NCBI GenBank assembly: GCA_037957365.1
Contig: JARHVA010004251.1
Coordinates: forward strand, 159,001-223,000
Direction: 5' to 3'
Source: Torreya grandis
Lineage: Eukaryota > Streptophyta > Pinopsida > Cupressales > Taxaceae
DNA: 64,000 nucleotides
Shown here: positions 1-9,699 of the stretch, one piece after another
Position numbering within the stretch: position 1 is the stretch's first letter
Layout of the letters: each line of letters begins with the position of its first letter
Translations under genes and position numbers: made by a program
Notes under the pieces: model-generated
The model's input: only the letters and a program-made list of their open reading frames with translations
The model's database searches: none
Told to the model about the DNA's origin: nothing

Positions 1-1352
1 ATTCAAGTTTGTGGGCCATCGTGAAGGCTTCATCGAAGGTGCAAAAGGTCTGAACCCGTAAGGTGGAAGAAATATGTTTGGTACAAGCTCAGGAGAAAAG
101 TTTAATAAGTTTAGGTTGGGGTAAGGAAAAGGAGAGTTGATTGATGAGGCATCTCCAGCAAGCAACGAAGTCAGCTATGGATTCATCCTCGAATTGGCGG
201 ATAGAATAGAGGTCCGTAATCGAGACCTTCTTGGTGATGTTGATAGAGAAGTGATCAAGAAAGAGGTGGGCCAGCTGTGTAAATGTGAAGAGGGAATGGT
301 TGGCAAGAGAGCTGTACCAGTCAAGCGCAGCACCAAAGAGGGACATAGGAAACGTGCGTAAGAGTAATGCATCGTCATGGGCAATAAGGTAACAGGCATG
401 TCTAAATGCCGTAAGTGATGCTGTGGGTCTTCCTTGCTTTGAAAGCGAGAAAATTTTGGAAGCTCCCACTGGTTGGGGTATGGCCTAATCAGGACAGAAG
501 GATGAATGGGCTCATTGCAAATTTGCTCGTATGAGAGAGCATTGTGTGAGCCAGAAACGGAGGTCTCTAGGCTAGACATCTTATCCATCAGCATTTTGAT
601 GATATCTGTTGATGGATTGATGGGTGGAGTGCCCCCTAGATTATAAGGCGCTTGAAAGATATTGAGAGGGGCATATGACATGGTTGGTTGCGTAGACGCA
701 ACATATGGGTAGCTAATTATCGGGGTGAAAGTTGAAGCCAAGGGCACTTGTGTTATGGGGTTGGTAGGCACAAGTTGGATAGGGGCCGTTAAAGATGGTT
801 GAGGAGTAGCCACACTTGTCGAAGGGTAGACAGTTACTCTTGTGTTGATAGGTGCAAGAGTAGGGGGATAGAGACCACTAGGTTTTGGAAAGGTGTAGGA
901 TTTGGTTGAGTAGTTTGAGGTTGAGGGGGTACCGAAACCCCCATGGAGGTAGGTCTAGAAGGAGAGGTTAAATTTTGAAGGTAGGAAACGGTTGGGTTAT
1001 TAGTCGAGGTGTTGGCTTGATTGTCTATAGGTTGAATTGTAGATGCTGTTGATGTAATCCTTGTCTTGACTAAGGAAGTCAGCATCCCATAGATTGGGTT
1101 GCCTAGGGAGTCTCACGTTTGGCTATGCGCGAGATAGTGCTGCAAGGCTTTGACGTTGAGGTCTAAGAATCGTGCAAAATCTTGGTCCCCTTCTGGGACA
1201 ATAGGAGTCTGGGGCGGGGTTGGGCGAGTAGGAGTTCTTTCAGTCTCCGAGTGGAACTCCATTATAGGACTGGTTATGGATGGTGAAGGTGGAAGTGGTT
1301 GTTGCCTAGCGTGGTCAAGAAGAGCCTTGGTTTGACTGCGTGTCAAAATCAT
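1..1352 (-). pseudogene. gag of first Ty3/gypsy element, frameshifted
   Basis: Four overlapping minus-strand reading frames form one gag. The N-terminus starts at 1352 (MILTRSQTKALLDHARQQ). A Pro/Thr/Gln-rich low-complexity stretch follows (1085-834 and 813-480) and then the phrase WELPKFSRFQSKEDP near 440-480. A frameshift leads into the Retrotrans_gag core (469-89), with ALDWYSSLANHSLFTFTQLA and a following FEDESIADFVACWR, the usual capsid helices. Gag forms the virus-like particle that packages element RNA. At least two frame changes and stops near 1112 and 833 mean it cannot give a full product. The reading continues past position 1, where the capsid C-terminus and nucleocapsid should be. 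Confidence 0.85.
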
Positions 1353-1480
1353 TCAAGGCAAGAAAGGGTCAGGTTTCAGAAAACTGTGTTTTTCAGTCTC
1401 AGAAAACCAAAATGAATGTTTAGACAGCAAGAAAGTTGGATTTTAAACTTGCTATTTTTGGGAAAAAATATTGGACAGTG

Positions 1481-1591
1481 ACCGACATCGGTAAAAAAAC
1501 CGATGTCGGTGAAAAAGGCCACCGATGTCGATCAGATAACCGATGCCAGTGGAGAAAAGTTGTCGACGTTGGTTATAAAACCGATGTCGGT
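1481..1591. repeat. Cluster of six ACCGATGTCGGT-like palindromes in the leader
   Basis: Copies start at 1481, 1499, 1521, 1539, about 1562 and 1580, so the steps are 18, 22, 18, 23 and 18. Two palindromes thus form a unit of about 40 bp, repeated nearly three times. The sequence between copies is A-rich and not conserved. Copies 1481, 1499 and 1580 are closest to ACCGAYGTCGGT; the others differ at one to four bases. Confidence 0.85.
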
Positions 1592-1994
1592 TACTGTGTT
1601 TTTTAGAAACTTAGAAAATTTAAAAGTTTTTGGAAATAAAGAAGACAACGTCCTTACCAGCTCAAAAAAAATAGATAAAAACAGAAAATAAGATGAGGAC
1701 AGGCAGATCCTAAGCATTAAATCCCTAGAAATAATTTTATTAGGATCATGTGGCTTATGCCTTAAAGTGATGTTTGGGGAGGTTGGCTGTTAGAAGGGTC
1801 CTAGAAGAGGTAGTCTAAAGATGGTTTCAGGTATGTTTAGGTGCTCAAAAGTCTGTGTTAGGTTTTGTACTTGGCCTGGTGCTAAGGAGCAAGCTCCCCT
1901 CACTTCACGATTCCAGTGGTAAGCTGGTCTCGCTTAGCTAAAATATACTTTCCCTATAGATTAGACTCTGCCAGAAAACAGAGTGGGCTTTCCC

Positions 1995-2061
1995 CTTGGT
2001 GGTGAAATCCAAGTAGGATCGCCAAGACGGGTAAGGTATCCGCTGGGTGATGAAATCCCAG
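1995..2061 (-). other. Two tandem stem-loops with a compensatory base pair
   Basis: Plus strand CTTGG-TGGTGAAAT-CCAAG (1995-2013) and CTGGG-TGATGAAAT-CCCAG (2043-2061), 48 bp apart. The stems differ by a paired change (T-A to G-C) while the nine-base loops differ at one position. In element RNA (minus strand) they would read as five-bp stems with loop ATTTCAYCA. They lie in the leader, between primer site and gag. Confidence 0.5.
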
Positions 2062-2436
2062 TCGGGCCTTGTCTCAGGTGAGTTTGATGTTTGATTTAGT
2101 GCACGTGGTTTGGTTGTGTAACATCAAGTGATCTACGATTAATTCAATATGCAGTTTATTGATTACTAAGTGTGGACTAATAAATGCAAGCAAACAAAAA
2201 TGAAATGCAATATATTTTTAAGCCCCAAATCAAAATGTTAAGTTGGAATGAAAACAAGTTGAGAAAGGGTTGAAGAATATGATTTTTGACTAGTCTAGAA
2301 ATGCAAGAAAAAAAAGAAAAGTTCTTTTTATTCCTGCTTATGATGTCTTTTGGAAAAGAAGAAAGAGGTGAAGAGGGAGAAACCTAATGCGCCTAAATGA
2401 AAAAAGAAGGAAAGGAACCCAAGGAAGGCCCTAAGG

Positions 2437-2454
2437 GTCCCACCGGGCGTGCCA
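2437..2454 (-). other. Primer-binding site (tRNA complementary)
   Basis: Minus strand TGGCACGCCCGGTGGGAC, three bases after the LTR end. The plus strand reads as an 18-base tRNA 3' end finishing in CCA, which is what an LTR-element primer site must complement. Which tRNA it is should be checked against a plant tRNA set. Confidence 0.8.
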
Positions 2455-2827
2455 GAATGTTTCTACGCTAGATTCGCTTTCACATTCAAAGAGAGAAAAT
2501 GAGAAACTTAAAGAAATGGTCAAGGCTTGTATGTACCTGGATGTAGTCATGCGCACCGTTATCCAGACGTTGTGAGAACTCCTCTTTGGTTGTGGAGGAT
2601 GACACCTGAAAGAGATAGACACTAAAACATGAAAAGCGTTAGCTGATAAGAGGGTGGATTGCCAAGCAAAAGCTTGGTCCTAGAAGCGCTAAGGCTTCTT
2701 GGAGGATGGCAATCCACTGTTAAAACAGAATATGATAGAGATAGAAAAGAGAAATAATAAAAGACTAAAAAGAAAGAACTAAAAGCAAATGCGTACCTGA
2801 TAAGCTGCAAATCTGCTTAGCAAAGTT

Positions 2828-2918
2828 GCTGATGGCGGTGATATTGCCGGCGTCGGTCAAGAAGTTGCCAATGTCGGTTCGACTGCCGGCGTCAGTAGGG
2901 GAAGTGGACGAGGTCAGT
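2828..2918. repeat. Cluster of five GCCGGCGTCGGT-like palindromes in the LTR
   Basis: Copies start at 2828, 2846, 2867, 2885 and 2907, with steps of 18, 21, 18 and 22, the same alternation as in the leader cluster. Best copies are GCCGGCGTCGGT (2846) and GCCAATGTCGGT (2867). The cluster lies in the 3' third of the LTR in transcription direction. Confidence 0.75.
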
Positions 2919-3666
2919 CGGGGTAATGGCCAGGGATGGGTTACAATTCTAGTTTCTAGTCTGCAAGATGGACTATGGTCTTGTCTGTGAGTCAGGGAGT
3001 TTGTTTGGGATGGTAAAATAGTAGATAAAATCTTTAATAAGGACTAAGGCAAAGGGTATGTTGTCAGGAAAAGGGGTAAGGGGCAGGAAAAAGGCCTTTC
3101 AACCTTTCCGTGAAGCAATTTAGTCAGGTTGATTAGATTGGTCTTAAGATGGTCTGTAGGTCTCTGATAGCTTGTGTTGAGTTGATTGGACAGAGGGTGT
3201 TGTCTAAAGAGAGACTAAAGGGTTGTCAGAGGCAAAGAAAAGGGAATAAGGGGTGAGAGAAGGCTTTTCAGCCTCTCCGAGAAGAACAGGGAAGGTTGGG
3301 TCAAGGATGCTTGGAATAGACGGTAGATAAAATGCTAATATATTTGAAATGACACTGAAATGAAAACAATACAAATACTTAGCTGTGATACGAGTTGGCA
3401 AAGGTGCAGAAGTTGTGTTTCCATTGTCGCTAGTGATGGAGATATCGTGCAATCCCTATGCAGAATGTCTGATGCAAGACCTCAGTGCCTAGAAAATGCT
3501 GTCAAGAATGCTGATTCCTACAAGAAAACAAGAAGCCAGAACACTAGAAAGCAAAAACATGAGAACTTTGTTTCATCAGAAGAGGTTTTGAGATTCGTGA
3601 TTAGCTCCAGAGATTAACGATTTGTGATTAGATCCATCAAAAGGTTAGAAATTTGGTTTAAGTAAA

Positions 3667-3717
3667 ACCGATGTCGGGGATTCCACCGACGTCGGCCGAC
3701 ATTTGACCGACGTCGGT
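3667..3717. repeat. Cluster of ACCGACGTCGGT palindromes near the LTR start
   Basis: ACCGATGTCGGG (3667), ACCGACGTCGGC (3685) and ACCGACGTCGGT (3706), in steps of 18 and 21. The last is a perfect palindrome with an ACGT core of the kind many plant bZIP factors bind. It lies about 330-380 bp into the LTR in transcription direction, where U3 promoter elements are expected. Confidence 0.75.
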
Positions 3718-4045
3718 GGGTGGAGAACGGTTAAAAGAGCCACCAAGCCCGTTCTCCATCTGCCAAGTGCACTATCCGTTGGAGAATTGTCGAAGGTTGG
3801 GCTAAATACGCACGAGAATTGGTTAGGTGGTTAGAAAGAAGTAAGAATAGGTCTTGGGTGACTCATAGGGTGGGAAATAGTCCAAGGCGAGGTGTCAGGC
3901 GAGGTGTTATAGGTGATGTGTCAAAGGGGAGGATATTAATAATAAATTATTATTTTTAAATTAGTAAGTGCATGTTTTAAGAATGGGTTAGGAATGGACC
4001 AAGAGGGAGGATGACCAAGGGTTAGACACGATTTCGGTGTCTACA

Positions 4046-4689
4046 TAAACATCTCATATATAGACCATTGTGCAGGATGTGATGTCTTTTGTATAGAATA
4101 TGATAGGGTATAAAGATGCTTTTTGAGTTTTGACAATACATAAAGTACCCATGAGTTGATTTTGTATGATGATCTCTTAACAATCTCATTACCTTGCTTC
4201 AAAGTCTATACTGTTGAAGTTTCCATTAAGCATGGTTCACCCACTTGACTATAGCAGTGCTCTTGAACCTAGTTGTAGATGTACATTTGTGTTTATTTAA
4301 CCCTATTTTAACCTCATGTGTATCCTTCTTGAACTCTATATTGAGGTTTTTCATCTCAATAGTTTATGCATTTGATTGTCCAAACAACGTCCGCAAGACT
4401 AGAAAAGGTCTTAAGACTACCAAACCCCTGACTACAGCATATTTTAGCTTGAAACCAAGCTTTTAGGTGTCTCAAGGACATTTTATTGATTTATTAAATG
4501 CTACTTTATTGGGTTTTTTGATGTACTTATTGTGCTTCCTATGTCACTATGGAACTAGGGGAAAGTAAGAAAATTAATTTTAAGTCCTATAAGACTTGGG
4601 TCTTGAGTTGTTTATATAAATACTAGTAGAAATAGCATAAATATTAGATGTGTGATCACAAATTTAAAGATAATATCACTCTAGTTGGG
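4046..4689. other. AT-rich DNA, no gene seen
   Basis: Flank of the first LTR. No convincing reading frame, RNA gene or repeat. The 73-residue plus-strand frame at 4245-4466 has no recognisable domain and I treat it as chance. Confidence 0.5.
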
Positions 4690-5220
4690 TTTATTACCCA
4701 TGAAGCTAAGACTGTCTCTAGTTTATATGCCTCGTACTAGTTATCAATGATGCTCTAGTTGTAGTTCAGTTATGGCAAGGGTAGGCCATAATATCTTTTA
4801 AAGGTGGGACCTATAATGAACGCAATGGGAAGTCCTTGGTTCATTGACTTGAGCAATCCATCTTCATATCTCAAATTCCTAAAGATGCCATATACTAGGT
4901 TGGCGCACAACATGACCTCTAGTTTAGTTGGGGCCTTGTGGAGACTTATAGTTTGGATTACAATGATGTATGAAGTCATTTAAATAATGTGGGGCATGGT
5001 CTCAATTTCATCAAGATCCTTAGCTCCTTCAAAAATGTAATAGACATTGTTGTAATGTATGTACCTTGAGTCTATGGCCTCAGGGATGAACTTTGTGTCC
5101 TTGAACATAACTGAGTTGCCATACTAAAATAGAAAATTACCATTTCCAAATGTAATGCTCTTACCCAGAGTGAAGGGTCCTGCCTATGCCATTTTTGTGA
5201 TATCCTAAGTACCAATTAAC
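4690..5220 (-). pseudogene. Unidentified coding relic
   Basis: One minus-strand frame runs for about 175 codons with codon-like structure. Phrases include AGPFTLGKSITFGNGNF (about 5150-5195), FKDTKFIPEAIDSRYIHYNN (about 5050-5110) and LVYGIFRNLRYEDGLLKSM (about 4843-4899). The frame is broken by TAG/TAA at places where the surrounding sequence suggests Gln (for example after GNFLF and after TMPHII). The frame may extend to about 5340 with a shift. I do not recognise the family. The even spread of charged and aromatic residues argues for former coding. It is unlike the retroelement domains elsewhere in the window, though it could be an uncharacterised part of one. Confidence 0.45.
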
Positions 5221-5756
5221 ATCTTGTACTTCTCTACTATTTTCAAGCTCCAAAAATGGTGTTCAAGTGTAATCTATGAAGAGCTCGAGCTTGGTTGAAT
5301 TGGGGATGCAAGTGGTAGACAGAGCAAATTCTTAGAGCTTTGAATGCAAATATAGGTTACAATAGCTAAGTTGAGTAGCCTTTTGAAGATTTATTTGATT
5401 AATGAAGGTTTTATGGTAATTATAGTTCATGATGCATTAATGGTGAGTTCATCAACTTTGCATATCTTTGAGTTATTGCTTTTGGCATTCAATTACATTA
5501 GAATTTAATTTAGCACTAATTTGCCTTTGATTCATTATCAATTTTAGATTTAAAGCTAAGTTTACCACCTTTTAATATGTGGCACCTTCTGATTGCTCTC
5601 GAGGGCTCTTAAAATGTAGCTTAGTGATGAATTTTTTTATTATGCCATGCAAAATCTTTCTTTTCATGGCAAGCTCTTGGGTGGGGCCCTCTAATTTTAG
5701 TTGGTTGCAGGAGTACCACACATCATTCTCATAGGCAATCAGAGCTGGCATGAGGG
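5221..5756. other. AT-rich DNA, no gene seen
   Basis: Possible further frame-shifted remains of the relic to the left up to about 5340, then nothing recognisable up to the satellite array. Confidence 0.4.
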
Positions 5757-7870
5757 TTATTTACAAATAAAAATGTGCCATAACTATATTAAATACCTTA
5801 CAAGGACCTTTTTAATCCATATAGAAGGTATTGCAAGGCCCTTCGAGTTATCTCCTAGGAGATACCTTGAAATAAAATTCTAATCCTATGAATGTTCAAG
5901 GTATCTCCTAGGAGATACCTCAAAATAAAATTCCAATCATGTGCATCAATGTTATTTCCAAATAAAAAGGTTCCATGATTATAATAAATACCTTAAAATA
6001 ACCTTTGCAATCAACATGGAAGGTATTCCAAGGCCCTTTGAGGTATCTCCTAGGAGATACCTTGAAAGAAAATTCCAATTGTGTGTATGTTCAAGGTATC
6101 TCCTGGGAGATTACCTTGAAAGAAAATTCCAATCATGTGCATGTTCCATGTATCTCTTAAGAGGTACCTCAAAATAAAAATTCCAATCATGTGTATGTTC
6201 AAGGTATCTATTAGGAAGTACCTAGAAAGAAAATTCCAATTGTGTGTTTGTTCAAGTTATCTATGAGGAGACCCTTTGAAATTATTACAAGGCCCTTCAA
6301 GGTAATCTCCTAGGAGATACTTTGAAATAAAATTCCAATTGTGTACATGTTCAATATATTTACTAAGAGAGCCCTTTAAGGTACTACAAGACCCTTCAAG
6401 GTATCTCCTAGAAGATACCTTGAAGGGCATTGTAGTACTTTCAAGGCTACCTTGAAGGTATCTCTTAAGAGATACCTTTCAAACATGAATAAAGGTATCC
6501 TTGAAGGTATTACAAGGTCCTCCAAGGTATCTCTATCTACTAGGAGAACCATTGAAGGTACTACAAAATCATTCAAGGTATCTTGTAGAAGATACCTTAA
6601 AGGGTATTATAGTACCTTCAAGGCTACCTTGAAGGTATCTCTTAAATCTGAGCTAGCATCAGGGTCCTTGCCAAATAAAAAAGTGTCATGGTTATATCAA
6701 ATCCCTTGCAAGGACCTTTGTAATCAACATGGAATGTATTTCAAGGCCCTTAGAGGTATCTCCTAGGAGATACCTCAAAATAAAAATCCAATCATGTGCA
6801 TTAATAAAGTTATTCCATAAAATGTATAATACCATGCTTTATTATTCTAACTGTAAAGGCTAAGGAACAATCCGATTAGAACTTTTCTCAAATAAATAAA
6901 AGAAAGTTTCAACAAATAAGGCCAAAATTTAAAAGTGAGTCCCATTTCTTGAAGAAGAAAAGGGGGATGTTGGGTACAATAGTATCTACTAGGAGAACCC
7001 TTGAATATACTACAAGACCCTTCAAGGTATCTCCTAAATGATATCTTGAAGGGCATTGTAGTACCTTCAAGGCTACCTTGAAGGTATCTCCTAAGAGATA
7101 CCTTTCAAATATTTATAAAGGTATCCCTGAATGTATTACAAGTCCTTCCAAGATATCTCTATATACTAGGAAAACATTTGAAGGTACTACAAGACCCTTA
7201 AAGGCATCTCCTAGAAGATACCTTGAAGGGCATTATAATACCTTCAAGGCTACCTTGAAAGTATCTCCTAAGATATACCTTTCAAACATGCATAAATTTA
7301 TCCTTGAAGGTACTATATGTCCCTCCAAGGTATCTCTATCTACCTTGAAGGTATCTCCTAAGAGATACCTTTTAAACATGCATAAAGGTATCCTTGAAGT
7401 TATTACAATGCCCTCCAATATATCTCTATATACTAAGAGAACCCTTTAAGTTACTACAAGACCCTTCAAGGTATCTCCTAGAATATACCTTGAAGGGTAT
7501 TATAGTATCTACATGGCTACCTTAAAGGTATCTCCTAACAGATACCTTTCAAACATGCATAAAGGTACCATTGAAGGTATTATAAGGCCCTCCAAGATAT
7601 CTCATACGAGATATCTTGAAAGATAATTCCAATCATGTGTATTTTCAAGGTATCTACTAGGACACCCCTTGAAGGTGCTACAATATTTTTCAAAGTATAT
7701 CTTATAATATACCTTGAAGGACATTTTATTACCTTCAAGGGTACCCTAACGTACATTTGAAAGTATCTCCTACAAGATACATTATACCTTTCAAACATGC
7801 ATTAGGTTACACTCAAAGGTACTAAAAATCCCTTCAAGGTATCTCCTTAGAGATACCTTGAAATAAAATT
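5757..7870. repeat. Satellite-like array built on a perfect 20-bp palindrome
   Basis: The core GGTATCTCCTAGGAGATACC is its own reverse complement; perfect copies sit at 5900-5919, 6042-6061 and 6755-6774, with many near copies. Three unit types alternate. (1) A short unit of about 55 bp, palindrome plus an A-rich linker containing AATTCCAATCATGTGCATG (about 5895-6260). (2) A unit of about 115 bp with CAAATAAAAA and AAGGACCTTT (5757, 5950, 6666). (3) A 177-bp unit beginning CCTTCAAGGTATCTCCTAGA (6393 to 6570, and 7019 to 7196), itself full of CCTTCAAGG and its complement CCTTGAAGG. Reading frames across it (for example 6452-6766 and 7078-7449) are repetitive shadows. No transposase or LTR is attached. 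Confidence 0.9.
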
Positions 7871-9699
7871 TCAATCATGTGCATGTTGAAGGAATGTTAG
7901 CAGATTTTCTTAAAAATTGTCTAGAACATGTAAATTATAGGGATAACTTGCTTAGTACGAAGCAAAAAAGAATCATAATAGCATGAGTAAATTTATAAAA
8001 TCTTTCAATTTATACACAACAGAGAATATAAATATAAACTAACATGCAGTTAAAAAATTTGGAACATAAAAAACTTAATACAAGATAGAACAAGCTAAAA
8101 CAAAATAGAGTAAACACTACACACTAGGCATACATAAAAGAATCATAGGAAAACCATAACAAAGCTAGTATATTAATCTCTATCACACATCAAAACAATA
8201 TTACATTACATCAAATCACTATATATAGCTTTTTACATGGCTTTGTCTCTTCACATTATAACTTTTTGACATACAAAAAGAGAAGAGTCAAGGCATTCTT
8301 ATATCTATTGCTTGGCTAATAAGGCCGAAGACATCCAAAAGATCATATAGATGACAAAATGATACCATGTGCACATGTGTCCATCAATTATAGAATTACA
8401 ATTTTATGAGGCCCTGATCCACGTCCAACTCTATCCCAAACTTAAATTGTTGTTTCATTTCAAGACAAAATCTAAACTCTGATCCCAGCTAAAGCTATAA
8501 AATATTATCCTTTCACAAAAGTGGTAGTAATTGTTGCAAGTATCATTTACTAGTTTAAACCCCTGGTACATTACTTTGTCACCCTTTCAAGTTTTTAACT
8601 AACATATTTACCTACCACCTTTTATGATTTTCCATAGACTACCTTAACCAAGTAGTTATCCAGGTTAGGGGTATTCAACCAACCTGGCCCCACTCTAAAT
8701 GTTTATGACTATGTTATAAATCTGAATTTTTTTCTTAAAATGAAAAACTTTAAGTGCACATTTACGTACTATAGAGTTGGTGTTGAAGTTTGGTCAGGAG
8801 ACTATGTAGGTTATGGCTACCCAAATTGAACCTTTGTATACAATTTTCTCTTCTATAAAATTACTTGGACCTCCTATGATGGAATGAAATTAGGTTCATC
8901 TATGATATGCACAATAACTTATTCAACATGTGAGATTTCATACTTGAGTGTTTTCCAATTATCAAGTACTTCTCATACTATGGTAATCAAAATAAAAAGT
9001 GGAATTAGAATGACTATCAAATTATGCACATTTTTTTCTTTTGAAATGATAAGGAAGTCTCTTGAATTTGATAGCTTAAGCTGGATATCTAACATAATAT
9101 CATCCAACCTATCTGCAATCCTTTAGGCTTAAATATCCATAAATGTGTTTTACATTGTCTAATTCTACCAGACCTAGAGCTTCTTCATCATGATATCCCT
9201 GGCATCTAAAAACTATTTAAATTCACCATTCAGTGTTTCTCTAGTAGCCATTTGATCATTCATTATATATTTATCTTTATCCACCATTACAAACTCTAGT
9301 TTATCAAAAGCCAAGGATTTGTTAAGCTGCTACCTCTAATCAAGTATTCCTTGCACAATCTACTTACCTTAATGCATAGTAGTATCTAGGACCTATACAT
9401 ATTGTTCTACTAGTTCACAAATGCCTTCCATTTTAGTGTAGATAGCCTTCCCTTGGGTGCACATTTTACGTGTAATCACCCAATCCTTTATTAGTTGAGT
9501 CAACAACACAATGAGTTATTTATCCTCAAACATTACTTGATCACCAAGGACTTGTGCAATCAGAATGGGATAAGCAACATTGATGAGCTTCCTAGCCTTA
9601 TCAATTTGATTTTGTGCTTCCACTTTCTCCTCATATAGCTAAAAAACAATATGTTCTAAGTATGAATCCTTTTGCACAATGGATTTTCAGAATGCATAT
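7871..9699. other. AT-rich DNA, no gene seen
   Basis: No domain, RNA gene or clear repeat recognised. The lower end may hold the tail of the minus-strand relic that follows, but frames there are short and broken. Confidence 0.4.

Larger units (their letters stand above)
1353..2436 (-). other. Non-coding leader between primer site and gag
   Basis: About 1.1 kb without a plausible reading frame, lying where the 5' leader of the genomic RNA is expected. It holds two near-identical small hairpins (1995-2013 and 2043-2061) and, just upstream of gag, six copies of a 12-bp palindrome (1481-1591). Both are described separately. Long leaders are usual in large plant Ty3/gypsy elements, where packaging and dimerisation signals are expected. 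Confidence 0.65.
1..4045 (-). mobile_element. Ty3/gypsy LTR retrotransposon, 5' part, truncated by window edge
   Basis: Read on the minus strand, the order is LTR (4045 to 2458), primer-binding site (2454 to 2437), about 1.1 kb of non-coding leader, then gag from 1352 leftwards. Protease, RT, integrase and the 3' LTR would lie beyond position 1 and are not visible. The gag core is of the Retrotrans_gag type seen in plant Ty3/gypsy elements. The region is visibly richer in G and C than the rest of the window and has fewer stops, so it is probably a younger insertion. Lineage cannot be fixed without pol; a long leader and a Pro/Thr/Gln-rich gag N-terminus fit a Tat-like element. Confidence 0.85.
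2458..4045 (-). repeat. 5' LTR of the first Ty3/gypsy element
   Basis: On the minus strand the LTR starts TGTAGACACCG at 4045 and ends GTAGAAACA at 2458, giving the expected TG...CA ends with short inverted termini. It is 1588 bp. Its right end is fixed by the TGTAGACACC start common in plant gypsy LTRs and its left end by the primer-binding site three bases further on. It contains two clusters of ACCGACGTCGGT-like palindromes and a degenerate direct repeat (about 3061-3120 and 3223-3290). The partner LTR is outside the window, so the boundaries cannot be confirmed by LTR-LTR comparison. Confidence 0.75.

Noticed and set aside
2437..2454. A tRNA gene ending in CCA
   Set aside because: Only the last 18 bases resemble a tRNA and they sit three bases from an LTR end, so it is a primer-binding site.
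6452..7449. Plus-strand frames of 104 and 123 residues with repeated KVSLKRYL-like phrases
   Set aside because: Translations of the palindromic satellite; the repeat explains them completely.
5757..7870. CRISPR array
   Set aside because: Repeats are palindromic and of mixed length, units are near-identical throughout with no unique spacers, and the sequence is a plant nuclear one.
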